Positions 9,223-17,196 of a DNA stretch of 64,000 bases are shown piece after piece; position 1 is the stretch's first letter, and each line of letters opens with the position of its first letter. The notes under the pieces are model-generated. The model was not told the DNA's origin. It made no database searches and saw only the letters and a list, made by a program, of their open reading frames with translations. A program made the translations under genes and the position numbers. Origin of the DNA: Oleiharenicola lentus (GTDB taxonomy: Bacteria; Verrucomicrobiota; Verrucomicrobiia; Opitutales; Opitutaceae). The stretch lies in the NCBI RefSeq assembly GCF_004118375.1, contig NZ_SDHX01000001.1, positions 248,001 to 312,000 on the forward strand. The letters are read 5' to 3'.

Positions 9223-9238
9223 GCTTGGTGACATGGAT

Positions 9239-11395
9239 TCAGCGAACTTGGATCGAATCATCGGTGAGTTTCAGGCGGATCGAGGTGCCGGCGTGGGTGA
9301 TGGCGAGTTCGCCGTCGGGCGTGAGGGTGGCGTCCACGAAGGCCAGGCGCACGGCGGCGCCGTCCGGGGTGACGGTGCGGTGGGGGAAGAGCACCGCATA
9401 CACCGTGAACGACGCGGCGGGCGTCGCGCTTTCGACGGTGAGGTGGGAGTGATCTTTCCACTGGCCGGTAACATAGTCGCCGCCCACTTCGCCGCTCACG
9501 TAGCGGGCGTCAACAGGCACGGGGAAGTGATCCTTAACCTGCGCCTGCCAGGTCACGCCGGGGGCGATGAGTTTCACCTGCAGCGCGGCACGGCCGAGGT
9601 CGCCCTCGAGGAGGGCGCGGTCGTCGCCGAGCCAGCCAATGGTCTTGGTGGAGTGCAGCAACCACGAGAGCTTGCCCGGCGTCGTGAGCTCCACGCGGTC
9701 GCGCAGGACCACGTAATGCTTATCAATGAACACGAGGTCGCGGGTCACGCGTTTGACGCGGCCCTTGGGTTGGAGCGTGGCGTAGGCCTTGGTGGCGTCG
9801 CCGGTGGCGAGCACGTAGCGGTCGCCAACCTCGAAGCGCGTGATCTGTCCCGTCGCGGCCTTGCTCTGGGCCTTCTGGCCGAGGCCGTCGATGAGCAGCG
9901 CGTTTTTCGAAATCGTCTGACGCGTCCACTCGCGGTGGTGCGGGGAGTTGTGGAACTCGCGGTAGGCGGAGTTGATCGCGAGGTTTTCGCCGTAGGCGTT
10001 CAGGATGAAGGCCAGCTGGTCGGCGTGGCTGTGGCTGAAAGAGCCGAAGGGCGACGCCTTGAACGTGACGTGGATATCCTCGGCCGGCGCACCGAGCGCG
10101 CTGTGCAGCGACACCCAGCCCACGTCGGCGAAGTGGCGCTGCGGCGGCAAGTCGCTGAGCGGCCGCGCGGCCGGCATGGGCCGCCCCGAGGCGAGGAAGT
10201 TGCGCACGAGAAACTCCGCGGCGACCGGGTAGGTGCGGTTGAGGCCGGCGAGACCCTTTTCCACCGGGCGTGTGCGCTGGTCGGTGCAGAGCGCGGCGTA
10301 ACTGCGGAGGAAACCGTTCTGCTGCACGCGGGCGAGGTGTTCCATGTAGTCGGCGACGACGGGTTCGAGGTTGAAGCGACCGGCGTTGGACGCGTCGCCG
10401 AAGGTCGTGTGCAGGTAGGGCTGGACGTTGTAGAGCGCGAAGAGCGGCGAGTTTCTCCAGAACGGGTCCGCGTAGGCGGAGGGATCGCCAATGGCGAGCA
10501 AGGCGTCCTGAAAAGCGGCATGCTCGAAGGTGCCGCGCCAGTAGGCGTTGCCCTCGGCCCAGCCGCCGTCGTCGCCGCCGAAGGGAGGGAACTGGTCGCG
10601 GTAGAACTTATAAGCGTAGGCCCACCACGCGCGCGCCTCGGGCAGGTCGTCCCAGAGCGCCAGTCCCGCCAGCCCGGTCATCGGCATGAAGCGCACCGGG
10701 TGTGACGACAGGTCGGCGGCGATGGAGGTGCGCGTGATCTGCGAGATGCTGCCTTCCTCCTCGATCCACCGCGCGGAGCGGGTGCCGCGCTCGCGGAAGT
10801 GCGCGAGGATGCGCTGCTTTTCCTCAGCTGTGAGCTGCGCGCGCAGCTGGTCGTAAATCAGCGGGAGTTTGCGCCAGAGACGGAAGTGGGCCTCGTCGTT
10901 GTAGTAGATGTCGGTGGCGCCGGGGACGTCGCCGGACTTCCAGTCGGGGGCGAAGCGCCAGCCGGAGAGGCCGAGGAGCAGTTCCTTCGCCTTGGCGAGG
11001 TAACGCTCCTCCCCGGTCACGATCCAGCAGAGCGTAGCAGCCTCGGCGACGCCGGTGGCGCGGCCACAAAGGTCCTGCACGGCGCGCCAGCGGGTGGTCT
11101 TGTCGGTGTCGCGCTTGGACGGCGTGGGGTCGCCGTAGGTGACGGGATCGGCCGGCAGCGGCCAGGCCAGCCAGTCGCGGTCGAGGTCGGCCTTAAGCTT
11201 GGCAAAGGCCGCCGCGCCCTCGCCGGTGGTGCAGTAGGCGCGGAACGCCTCGTGCTGGCCGGCGATGATCCCGGTGCGCGGGGCGGTCGCCGGGACGACC
11301 GCGGCGGAATCGATAGCGGCCTGGGCATATAGGCCCCATAGGGCGTATACGGCCCACAGGCCCCATGAAAAAGCAAGGTGACGGGCTGAGCGCAT
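9239..11395 (-). CDS. Heparinase II/III-family protein (DUF4962-type N-terminus)
   Basis: Predicted exported polysaccharide lyase of 718 residues. A hydrophobic leader (about 1-27) precedes an alpha/alpha-toroid domain with a DUF4962-like beginning, an NN/His-rich middle, and a beta-sandwich introduced by GSFSHSHADQLAF (451-463), the hallmark of heparinase II/III proteins. PL15, PL17 and PL21 enzymes with this fold degrade alginate oligomers or glycosaminoglycans, so exolytic cleavage of oligouronides is likely. The stop lies 1 bp beyond the start codon region of the preceding DUF2264 gene, giving tight operon packing. It pairs naturally with the alginate-lyase-like gene downstream. Specificity is unproven. 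Confidence 0.85.
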   Translation of the reverse strand: MRSARHLAFSWGLWAVYALWGLYAQAAIDSAAVVPATAPRTGIIAGQHEAFRAYCTTGEGAAAFAKLKADLDRDWLAWPLPADPVTYGDPTPSKRDTDKTTRWRAVQDLCGRATGVAEAATLCWIVTGEERYLAKAKELLLGLSGWRFAPDWKSGDVPGATDIYYNDEAHFRLWRKLPLIYDQLRAQLTAEEKQRILAHFRERGTRSARWIEEEGSISQITRTSIAADLSSHPVRFMPMTGLAGLALWDDLPEARAWWAYAYKFYRDQFPPFGGDDGGWAEGNAYWRGTFEHAAFQDALLAIGDPSAYADPFWRNSPLFALYNVQPYLHTTFGDASNAGRFNLEPVVADYMEHLARVQQNGFLRSYAALCTDQRTRPVEKGLAGLNRTYPVAAEFLVRNFLASGRPMPAARPLSDLPPQRHFADVGWVSLHSALGAPAEDIHVTFKASPFGSFSHSHADQLAFILNAYGENLAINSAYREFHNSPHHREWTRQTISKNALLIDGLGQKAQSKAATGQITRFEVGDRYVLATGDATKAYATLQPKGRVKRVTRDLVFIDKHYVVLRDRVELTTPGKLSWLLHSTKTIGWLGDDRALLEGDLGRAALQVKLIAPGVTWQAQVKDHFPVPVDARYVSGEVGGDYVTGQWKDHSHLTVESATPAASFTVYAVLFPHRTVTPDGAAVRLAFVDATLTPDGELAITHAGTSIRLKLTDDSIQVR

Positions 11396-11396
11396 A

Positions 11397-13289
11397 TTAG
11401 GTAAAAGCCGGCAACGACCAGTGACGCACGATCCACCCTCCCAGTTTCGGATGGGCGAGGGTCCACTCGCCCGCCGCGGCGGTCACAATCACCCAGGCAT
11501 CACCCTCGGTGCGGTCGGAGCCGCTCCAGCTGAGCGCGACCAGCACGCCCGCGCCCGAGTGGCGGGGCGTGGTAAAGACGGGCGTCACATGATACGGCGC
11601 GGCGACGTGGCGGCGCTCGGTGGCGTCGTCGAGCCGCTGGTCCCAGTCGGGCGTGGCGGTGCCAGCGAGGAGTTGCAGGACGGTGCCGCGATTGTCGGGC
11701 GAGAAGAAGGCGAGCGTGGAGCCGGTGCTTCCGGCTGGATTTAAGCCCGCGCGGAGCGCGGGCTCCACCTGGGTGAGCGGCAGGGCGAAACCGCCGAGAC
11801 GGAGCACCACGGGTTGGCGGGCCTCGTAGCAGTGGACGTGCAGCAGCCAGCCGGCGCGCCAGAAGACGAAGGTCTCGACGCTGGTGTTCACCTGGCCCGT
11901 CTTGAAACCCATGTTCCAGGAATAGCCGAGGTGGTCGGCGTCCAGCTCGACCGCGACGGTTGAGTGGCGTCCGAAAACGCGGTCGTCGTCGAGCTGCTGC
12001 GTGAGCGCGCTGTCGCAGGAGACGTTCGAGATTTCCGGGAAGGCGTAGGTGAAGTGGACGCCGGTGCGGTAGCTGAGCTTGCTCCATTTCCACGCGCCGT
12101 AGCGGAGCTGGGTGTTGCCGACCATGGAGCCGGCGTTGAGGATCTCGACCTCGCCATCCGGCGTGCTGCGGGTGACGAGGCCCGGCGCGGGCATCACGCG
12201 CACAAAGCCGCGCTCCGCCGGCAGCGGTTGCTCGGGTTCCGTCCAGAACGCATGCTCCGGCGGCAGCAGGAGCGGGGTGAAACCCTTGGCCGCCCAGTAG
12301 GGCGAGGCCGGCGCGGAGTAGGGTTCGATGATTTTCGGAAAAACGTCGGTGAAACCCGAGGCGAGCGCGCCTTGGGCCGTGTAGATCGGCCGCGCGAGGA
12401 AGAAGTCGAGGTTGCGCGTGCAGAGCCGGCGCAGCAGCCCGGGCGCGAGATCGGTGCAGTTTTCCGCGAGCGCGAGGCCGAAGACGTTGAGGCCGTTGAA
12501 CCGGTAGGTGATGGAGCGGCCGAAGGCCGGGTGCTCGCCGCTGGCGGCGAAGAAGTGCGCGTAGTCGGCGACGAAGAGCCGCGCCCAGTCGCGCCAGCGT
12601 TGGGCGCGTTTCGCGTCGGTTGCTCCGTGGAGGTGGGCCCACATCAGGCCGTAGAAGTGGAAGGCGTAGGCGTTGTAGTGGTCGTAGGCCTGGTTGATGC
12701 CGTCCTCGAACCAGCCGCCGCCGCGGTGCATCGTCTCAAGCTGGTTGAGATGCGCCGTGACGACGGCGGCGTCGGTGCGGTGCGCGGCGCCCAGGGTGCG
12801 CAGGAATTCCAGGATGTGCACCGACATGAACAGGTGGTTGTTGTTGACGATGCCGCCGCCGCGGCAGGTCGCGAACCAGCGCACCACCTGCGCCTTGGTC
12901 GCGGCGGGCAATGGCTCCCACAGGTCGCGCGGAGCGAGTTGCAGCCCGATGGCCATGAGGCCCATCTCGACGTGGTGCTGGTGGTAGCTGGCGTCGGGGC
13001 CCCAGTAATGCGGCGAAGTGGGATCGGTGCCGAGGGCGAGACCGGCGCGGAACCACGCGGCGGTTTTCTCGCGCAGCGCGGCGTCCTCGGGCCGCGGGAC
13101 CGATTGCAGCCAGAAGGCGGCGAGCACGAGCGGGCGGGCGAAGGATTCCAGCCGGTCCGCCTGCGCGTCGTGGTCGGACGGCGCGCCCGCGATCGGCAGG
13201 TCCGCGCGACCGGGTTGCATCAGCGCAGCGAGCGGCTCGAGCAGCCGGCGAGCGGCGTCCTGCCAATGACGGTATGATGCAGGCAGCAT
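11397..13289 (-). CDS. DUF2264 family protein
   Basis: Protein of about 630 residues matching the DUF2264 pattern: an N-terminal alpha/alpha barrel with WFATCRGGGIVNNNHLFMSV and GGWFEDGINQAYDHYNAYAF, and a C-terminal beta-rich half. Homologues sit beside uronate-polymer enzymes and are suspected hydrolases, but no activity is assumed. The start at 13289 is 2 bp after the stop of the dehydrogenase gene. No signal peptide is evident, so it probably acts in the cytoplasm on imported oligosaccharides. A dispersed palindrome (11716-11768) lies in frame inside the gene and encodes VEPALRAGL near residues 508-516. Confidence 0.85.
   Translation of the reverse strand: MLPASYRHWQDAARRLLEPLAALMQPGRADLPIAGAPSDHDAQADRLESFARPLVLAAFWLQSVPRPEDAALREKTAAWFRAGLALGTDPTSPHYWGPDASYHQHHVEMGLMAIGLQLAPRDLWEPLPAATKAQVVRWFATCRGGGIVNNNHLFMSVHILEFLRTLGAAHRTDAAVVTAHLNQLETMHRGGGWFEDGINQAYDHYNAYAFHFYGLMWAHLHGATDAKRAQRWRDWARLFVADYAHFFAASGEHPAFGRSITYRFNGLNVFGLALAENCTDLAPGLLRRLCTRNLDFFLARPIYTAQGALASGFTDVFPKIIEPYSAPASPYWAAKGFTPLLLPPEHAFWTEPEQPLPAERGFVRVMPAPGLVTRSTPDGEVEILNAGSMVGNTQLRYGAWKWSKLSYRTGVHFTYAFPEISNVSCDSALTQQLDDDRVFGRHSTVAVELDADHLGYSWNMGFKTGQVNTSVETFVFWRAGWLLHVHCYEARQPVVLRLGGFALPLTQVEPALRAGLNPAGSTGSTLAFFSPDNRGTVLQLLAGTATPDWDQRLDDATERRHVAAPYHVTPVFTTPRHSGAGVLVALSWSGSDRTEGDAWVIVTAAAGEWTLAHPKLGGWIVRHWSLPAFT
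11716..11768. repeat. In-frame palindromic element inside DUF2264 gene
   Basis: Terminal arms GTGGAGCC and GGCTCCAC enclose two hairpins, one on GCCCGCG/CGCGGGC and one on GCCGG/CCGGC. The first half is identical to the segment inside the GH2 gene at 36939-36964 and near-identical to the intergenic copy at 54714-54756. Confidence 0.8.
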
Positions 13290-13291
13290 GG

Positions 13292-14296
13292 TCAGGTGGC
13301 TGTGTCGTAAACCTCGGGCGTGACGACGGCCTGCAAGGGCCGGCCGGTGCAATAGGCGCGCAGGTTGGCGAGGGCGAAGGCCCCGGCGTCACGGCGGCGG
13401 TCAGTGGTCGGGCCGGCGATGTGCGGCGTGAGCGTGACGTTGCGCAGGCCGCGGAACGGCGAGTCGGCGGGCAGCGGCTCGACCGTATAGACGTCGAGCC
13501 CGATCTGGATGCGTCCCTCCTGGGCCACGCGAAGCAGCGCGGCCTCGTCCACCACGGCGCCGCGGCCGACATTGACGAACACGCCGCCCGGACGGACGAG
13601 ACGCAGGTGCTCCTCGCGCACGATGCCGCGGGTGGAGTCGTTGAGGGGGGCGAGTTCCACGATGATGTCGTTCTCGGCAAAGAGTTCCTCCAGCGAACCG
13701 GCGCAGGCGAGGCCGAGGCCGGGAGCGGTGCCCGGCGTGACGTCCGGCGCGAAGGCCATGATCGGCGTGCCGAAGGGACGCAGCAGCTGCACGAGCTCGC
13801 GCGCGATCTGGCCGAAGCCGTGCAGGCCCACGCGCCGGCCGAAGAGCGAGGCGGTTTCGCTGCCGCCGTTTTTCCACGCGCCCTCGTGGTGCATCGCGAT
13901 GGTCCAGTAGGTGGCGCGCCGCAGGCAGGACAGGATGTGGAACAGCGCCCACTCGGCCACGATGCGGCTGATCGAGCCGCCCCAGTTGGTAACGGTGAGG
14001 CCCGCCTCGAGCTGCGGGCGCGTGACGAGCCGGCGCACGGAGCCGCAGAGGTAGCACACGTAGCGGAGGTTCGGCGGCAGGGTGGCGGGCAGCGCCGGGG
14101 TTTTCCAGCCGCCGACCAGCACCTCGGGATTGGCCGCGGCGAGAGCGGCATGGAAGTCTTCGACGGAGCCCGCGGTCGGGTCGCAGGCGGTGAAGCTGCC
14201 CGCGAGGGCGCGCACCTCGCCGAGCAGGGGCTCGGGCAGGAATTCGAGGAGTTCCGCGTCGGTGACGGCGGCGAAGACAGCAGGGCGGCGGTTCAT
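13292..14296 (-). CDS. D-2-hydroxyacid dehydrogenase (NAD-binding)
   Basis: Cytoplasmic oxidoreductase of about 334 residues. It has the NAD loop GLHGFGQI (157-164), VNVGRGAVVDE with Arg245, EP at 273-274 and PHIAG with His292, which together form the catalytic Arg-Glu-His set of the family. The start at MNRRPAV (14296) follows the stop of the phosphomannose isomerase gene by 1 bp. Such enzymes reduce 2-keto acids; inside a uronate operon a role in converting an unsaturated-uronate-derived keto acid is plausible but not demonstrated. Glycerate or phosphoglycerate dehydrogenase activity is the main alternative. Confidence 0.88.
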   Translation of the reverse strand: MNRRPAVFAAVTDAELLEFLPEPLLGEVRALAGSFTACDPTAGSVEDFHAALAAANPEVLVGGWKTPALPATLPPNLRYVCYLCGSVRRLVTRPQLEAGLTVTNWGGSISRIVAEWALFHILSCLRRATYWTIAMHHEGAWKNGGSETASLFGRRVGLHGFGQIARELVQLLRPFGTPIMAFAPDVTPGTAPGLGLACAGSLEELFAENDIIVELAPLNDSTRGIVREEHLRLVRPGGVFVNVGRGAVVDEAALLRVAQEGRIQIGLDVYTVEPLPADSPFRGLRNVTLTPHIAGPTTDRRRDAGAFALANLRAYCTGRPLQAVVTPEVYDTAT

Positions 14297-14297
14297 G

Positions 14298-15377
14298 TCA
14301 GGCGGGGGGAATGCATTCGAGGATCTCGGCGGTGGGCGCGGGCGAGTATTGCAGCGCACCGAGCCCGGCGGGGCAGAAAAATTTGTCGCCCGGCCGGAAA
14401 TCGTGGCGCTCTCCGCCTGCCTCCACCGTCACGCGGCCGGACGTGACAATGCCGATGTGGGGGGCGGCCTCGACCTTGGCGACGGGGCCGCGCAGCTGGC
14501 TCTGGCGGACGCGGAAGCACGGCGTGTGCGCCGGACCGATGAGATCATCCTGCCAGGAATCCGGCCCGAGCGCCCGGCGGCGCAGCGGCGAGCGCGCCGC
14601 TTCGGTCAAAACGCGCGAGAGCGGCCAAGGCGCGAGGTCGAAGACATCGAGACAAAAATCCAGCCCGCGGCCCATGAATCGTGCGCTCTCGGGCAGCACG
14701 TAGCCGCCACGCTCGAACTCAAACCGCACGACGAGGTCGCTCGGCTCCTGGATCTCGACGAGGAACACGCCCTCGCCCAGCGCATGCGGCACACCGCCGG
14801 GCACGAGGTAGGTGTCGCCGGGTTTGACCGGAATCTTGTCGAAGCAGGCCTCGAGCGCCGCGATGTCCTGCGTCTCGATCATGCGGCGGAGCTCGGTCCG
14901 TGAGGGCGGACGCTGGAAACCAAGATAGATGTAGGGCGACGCGACTTCGGGACGCGTGGCGACGACATGATAGGCCTCGGTCTTGCCGCTGGGCGAGCCG
15001 AGGAAGCGCCGGGCGAAGTCCGCCGTCGGGTGGACCTGGAAGTGCAGGCGGATGGACGGATCGAGGAGCTTGACCAGCAGGTGCGGCTGCGCGCCGTGTT
15101 TCGCGACATGGGCCGCGCCGAGAAAGTACTCCGGGGCGGAGGCGAGCAGCGCGGCAAAGTCGTGGGTTTCGCCCCCGACGACGACTTGGGAAACGCCTTC
15201 GCGGAGGTGCTCGCGACCGGCGTTGATGGCGCGCGTGGTCGAGGCGATCCAGTCCTCGGGAAAATGGCCGTCCGCCGGGGCGGCCGTCCCCGCGAGGCGG
15301 TCCAGCTCCCGCCCGCCCTGGTAGGTGCGCCAGACGCGGTTGGGCGGAAGGAGGACGAGTTTGCCGCGGAGTGCCAT
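14298..15377 (-). CDS. manA: Class I mannose-6-phosphate isomerase
   Basis: Cupin-fold metal-dependent isomerase of 359 residues that interconverts mannose 6-phosphate and fructose 6-phosphate. The metal and active-site segments are visible: QVHP (114-117), KTEAYHV (132-138), GGVPHALGEG (194-203) and EIQEPSD (208-214). A C-terminal cupin follows. It starts 7 bp after the symporter stop in the same operon. Membership of a polysaccharide operon suggests that mannose or a structurally related sugar is a product, or that the enzyme acts on another ketose/aldose pair. The family assignment is firm; the physiological substrate is not. Confidence 0.88.
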   Translation of the reverse strand: MALRGKLVLLPPNRVWRTYQGGRELDRLAGTAAPADGHFPEDWIASTTRAINAGREHLREGVSQVVVGGETHDFAALLASAPEYFLGAAHVAKHGAQPHLLVKLLDPSIRLHFQVHPTADFARRFLGSPSGKTEAYHVVATRPEVASPYIYLGFQRPPSRTELRRMIETQDIAALEACFDKIPVKPGDTYLVPGGVPHALGEGVFLVEIQEPSDLVVRFEFERGGYVLPESARFMGRGLDFCLDVFDLAPWPLSRVLTEAARSPLRRRALGPDSWQDDLIGPAHTPCFRVRQSQLRGPVAKVEAAPHIGIVTSGRVTVEAGGERHDFRPGDKFFCPAGLGALQYSPAPTAEILECIPPA

Positions 15378-15384
15378 GAGGCGT

Positions 15385-17118
15385 TCAGCCGGAGGGGCGG
15401 GTGCGCCGCAGCGCCCAGCCGATGAGGATCAGCACGGCGCCGCAGAACACGAAGCCGAGGCGGCCGGCCGGCGGATTGGGGATGAGGGCGAGCAGGGTGA
15501 TGAACCCGCCATAGCAGAGGCTGAGCAGGCCGAGCACCCGGCCCTGCTGGTGGTCGGAGGCCTCGCCGATCTCCTTCTGAAAATCGATGGGCGTGCGCAG
15601 ATCATGGAAGAACCGGCCGACGCGCTCGCGATACTCGGGCGAACTGGAGTTCCAGAAGGCACAGGTGCCGAAAAACCAGAGGCAGCCGGCGGTGACGTTG
15701 AGGAACAGACCCGCGGAAACGGTCCAGTAGTTGCGCTCCGCCGGGCTCAGCGGGCCGGTGGAGAAGGTCTCTTGCAGCCACGCGAGGTCGAAGACGTAGG
15801 TTGCGACCAGCGAGCCGACGAAGGACGCCACCATGGTGGACCAGCCGGCCCAGGGCGGCGTGCGCTGCACGATGATGCAGAGCACGAGCGGGATCGTCAG
15901 CGGCACGGCAACGAGCGTGCCGAACTGCTGCATCAGCTCGAAGAGGCCGAGGTCCTTCATGCGGCTGAAATTCAGCGCCGCGAGAACGACCAGCACGCCC
16001 ATGACCGTCGTGGTGATGCGGCCGGTCACGACGAGTTCGCGGTCGGTGGCCTGCGGGCGCAGCACGGGTTGGTAGAAGCTTTTCACGAAGATGCCCACGT
16101 TGCGGTTCAGCCCGCTGTCCATGGACGACATGGTCGCCGCGAAGATGCCGCTGAGGAGCAGGCCGAGCATGCCGGCGGGCATGGTGTGCAGGCACATGGC
16201 GAGGAACGCGCCCTCGGCGGGGTTGCCAAGTCCCGGGAACACCGCGGAAAGATCCGGGTGGAGGATGCGCGCGGCCATGGGCGGGATGAACCAGATGATC
16301 GGGCCGACGATGAACAGCGCGGCGCCGAGCAGCGCAGCCTTGCGGGCGTGCGTGCCGTCCTTGACGCAGAGGTAGCGCGACGAATCGAGAATGTTGTTCG
16401 CGGAGATGAACTGCTTGATGAGCACCGCCACGCCCCAGAGGAGAAGCAGCTTGGAGTCGAGCAGTCGGCCGAGGTCGAGGTGGCCGGCCGGCAAACGCTC
16501 GACAAAGGCCGACGGACCGCCGACCGCCTGCACCGAGAGGAAGGCTGCGACGACCGAGACCGGCATGAGGATGAGCACCTGGATGAAGTCGCCCGCCACC
16601 GCGGCCCAGCTCCCGGCGAAGATCGTCATCAGCACGACGACCGCGCCCGTGACGATGATGGTGAATTCCAGGTCGAAGCCGAAGGCCGCGGTCAGGAACA
16701 CGCAGAGCCCGTTCAGCCAGATGCCGGCGTAGAGCGTGCTCAGCGGCACCTGCAGCCAGGTGAACACCTGCTCGTTGGCCGGACTGAACCGGATCCGCAC
16801 GGCCTCGATCACGGTGATCACGCGCATCTGGCGGGAGCGCGCGGCGAAGTAGAGCCAGTTGAAGACGAAGCCGACGGCGTTGGCGAAGTAGAGCAGCAGG
16901 ATGGGCCAGCCCTCGGTGTAGGCCATGCTCGCCGCGCCGGTGAAGGTCCACGCGCTGAACTGCGTCATGAACGCCGAGCTGCCCACCAGCCACCACAGCA
17001 TCTGGCCGCCCCCGCGGAAGTAGTCGCTGGTGTTGCGGACAAAACGCGCCACCAGCCAGCCCATGCCCAGCATGAAGGCGAAGTAGAACGCGATGACGGC
17101 GTGGTCGTAGAAAGTCAT
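15385..17118 (-). CDS. Sodium/solute symporter (SSS family)
   Basis: Inner-membrane Na+-coupled transporter of 577 residues with about 13-14 hydrophobic segments. It starts with MTFYDHAVIAFYFAFMLGMG and has the conserved early region GSSAFMTQFSAWTFTGAAS. A hydrophilic insert of about 50 residues precedes the last helices. It is the first gene of a tightly packed operon encoding a sugar isomerase, a dehydrogenase and lyases, so it probably imports a mono- or oligouronide. A perfect palindromic operator lies 23-44 bp upstream of its start, pointing to control by the LacI regulator just upstream. Confidence 0.9.
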   Translation of the reverse strand: MTFYDHAVIAFYFAFMLGMGWLVARFVRNTSDYFRGGGQMLWWLVGSSAFMTQFSAWTFTGAASMAYTEGWPILLLYFANAVGFVFNWLYFAARSRQMRVITVIEAVRIRFSPANEQVFTWLQVPLSTLYAGIWLNGLCVFLTAAFGFDLEFTIIVTGAVVVLMTIFAGSWAAVAGDFIQVLILMPVSVVAAFLSVQAVGGPSAFVERLPAGHLDLGRLLDSKLLLLWGVAVLIKQFISANNILDSSRYLCVKDGTHARKAALLGAALFIVGPIIWFIPPMAARILHPDLSAVFPGLGNPAEGAFLAMCLHTMPAGMLGLLLSGIFAATMSSMDSGLNRNVGIFVKSFYQPVLRPQATDRELVVTGRITTTVMGVLVVLAALNFSRMKDLGLFELMQQFGTLVAVPLTIPLVLCIIVQRTPPWAGWSTMVASFVGSLVATYVFDLAWLQETFSTGPLSPAERNYWTVSAGLFLNVTAGCLWFFGTCAFWNSSSPEYRERVGRFFHDLRTPIDFQKEIGEASDHQQGRVLGLLSLCYGGFITLLALIPNPPAGRLGFVFCGAVLILIGWALRRTRPSG

Positions 17119-17140
17119 GGGGTGGGGCGGAGGGGTACGC

Positions 17141-17162
17141 TTGCCTAATAATTATTAGGCAA
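17141..17162. promoter_or_regulatory. Perfect palindromic operator of symporter operon
   Basis: A 22-bp perfect palindrome with core GCCTAATAATTATTAGGC sits between the LacI gene stop (17197) and the symporter start (17118). A related, less symmetric site overlaps the upstream edge of the LacI gene itself (18254-18271). Its AT content stands out sharply in a high-GC background. Confidence 0.8.
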
Positions 17163-17196
17163 CAAGCCCAAAGTGCGCCGGCCGGGCGGACCGGAT

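Noticed and set aside
15325-17148. Plus-strand open frame of about 600 codons opposite the symporter
   Set aside because: Low-complexity His/Glu/Arg/Gly translation caused by GC-rich third positions of the real membrane-protein gene.
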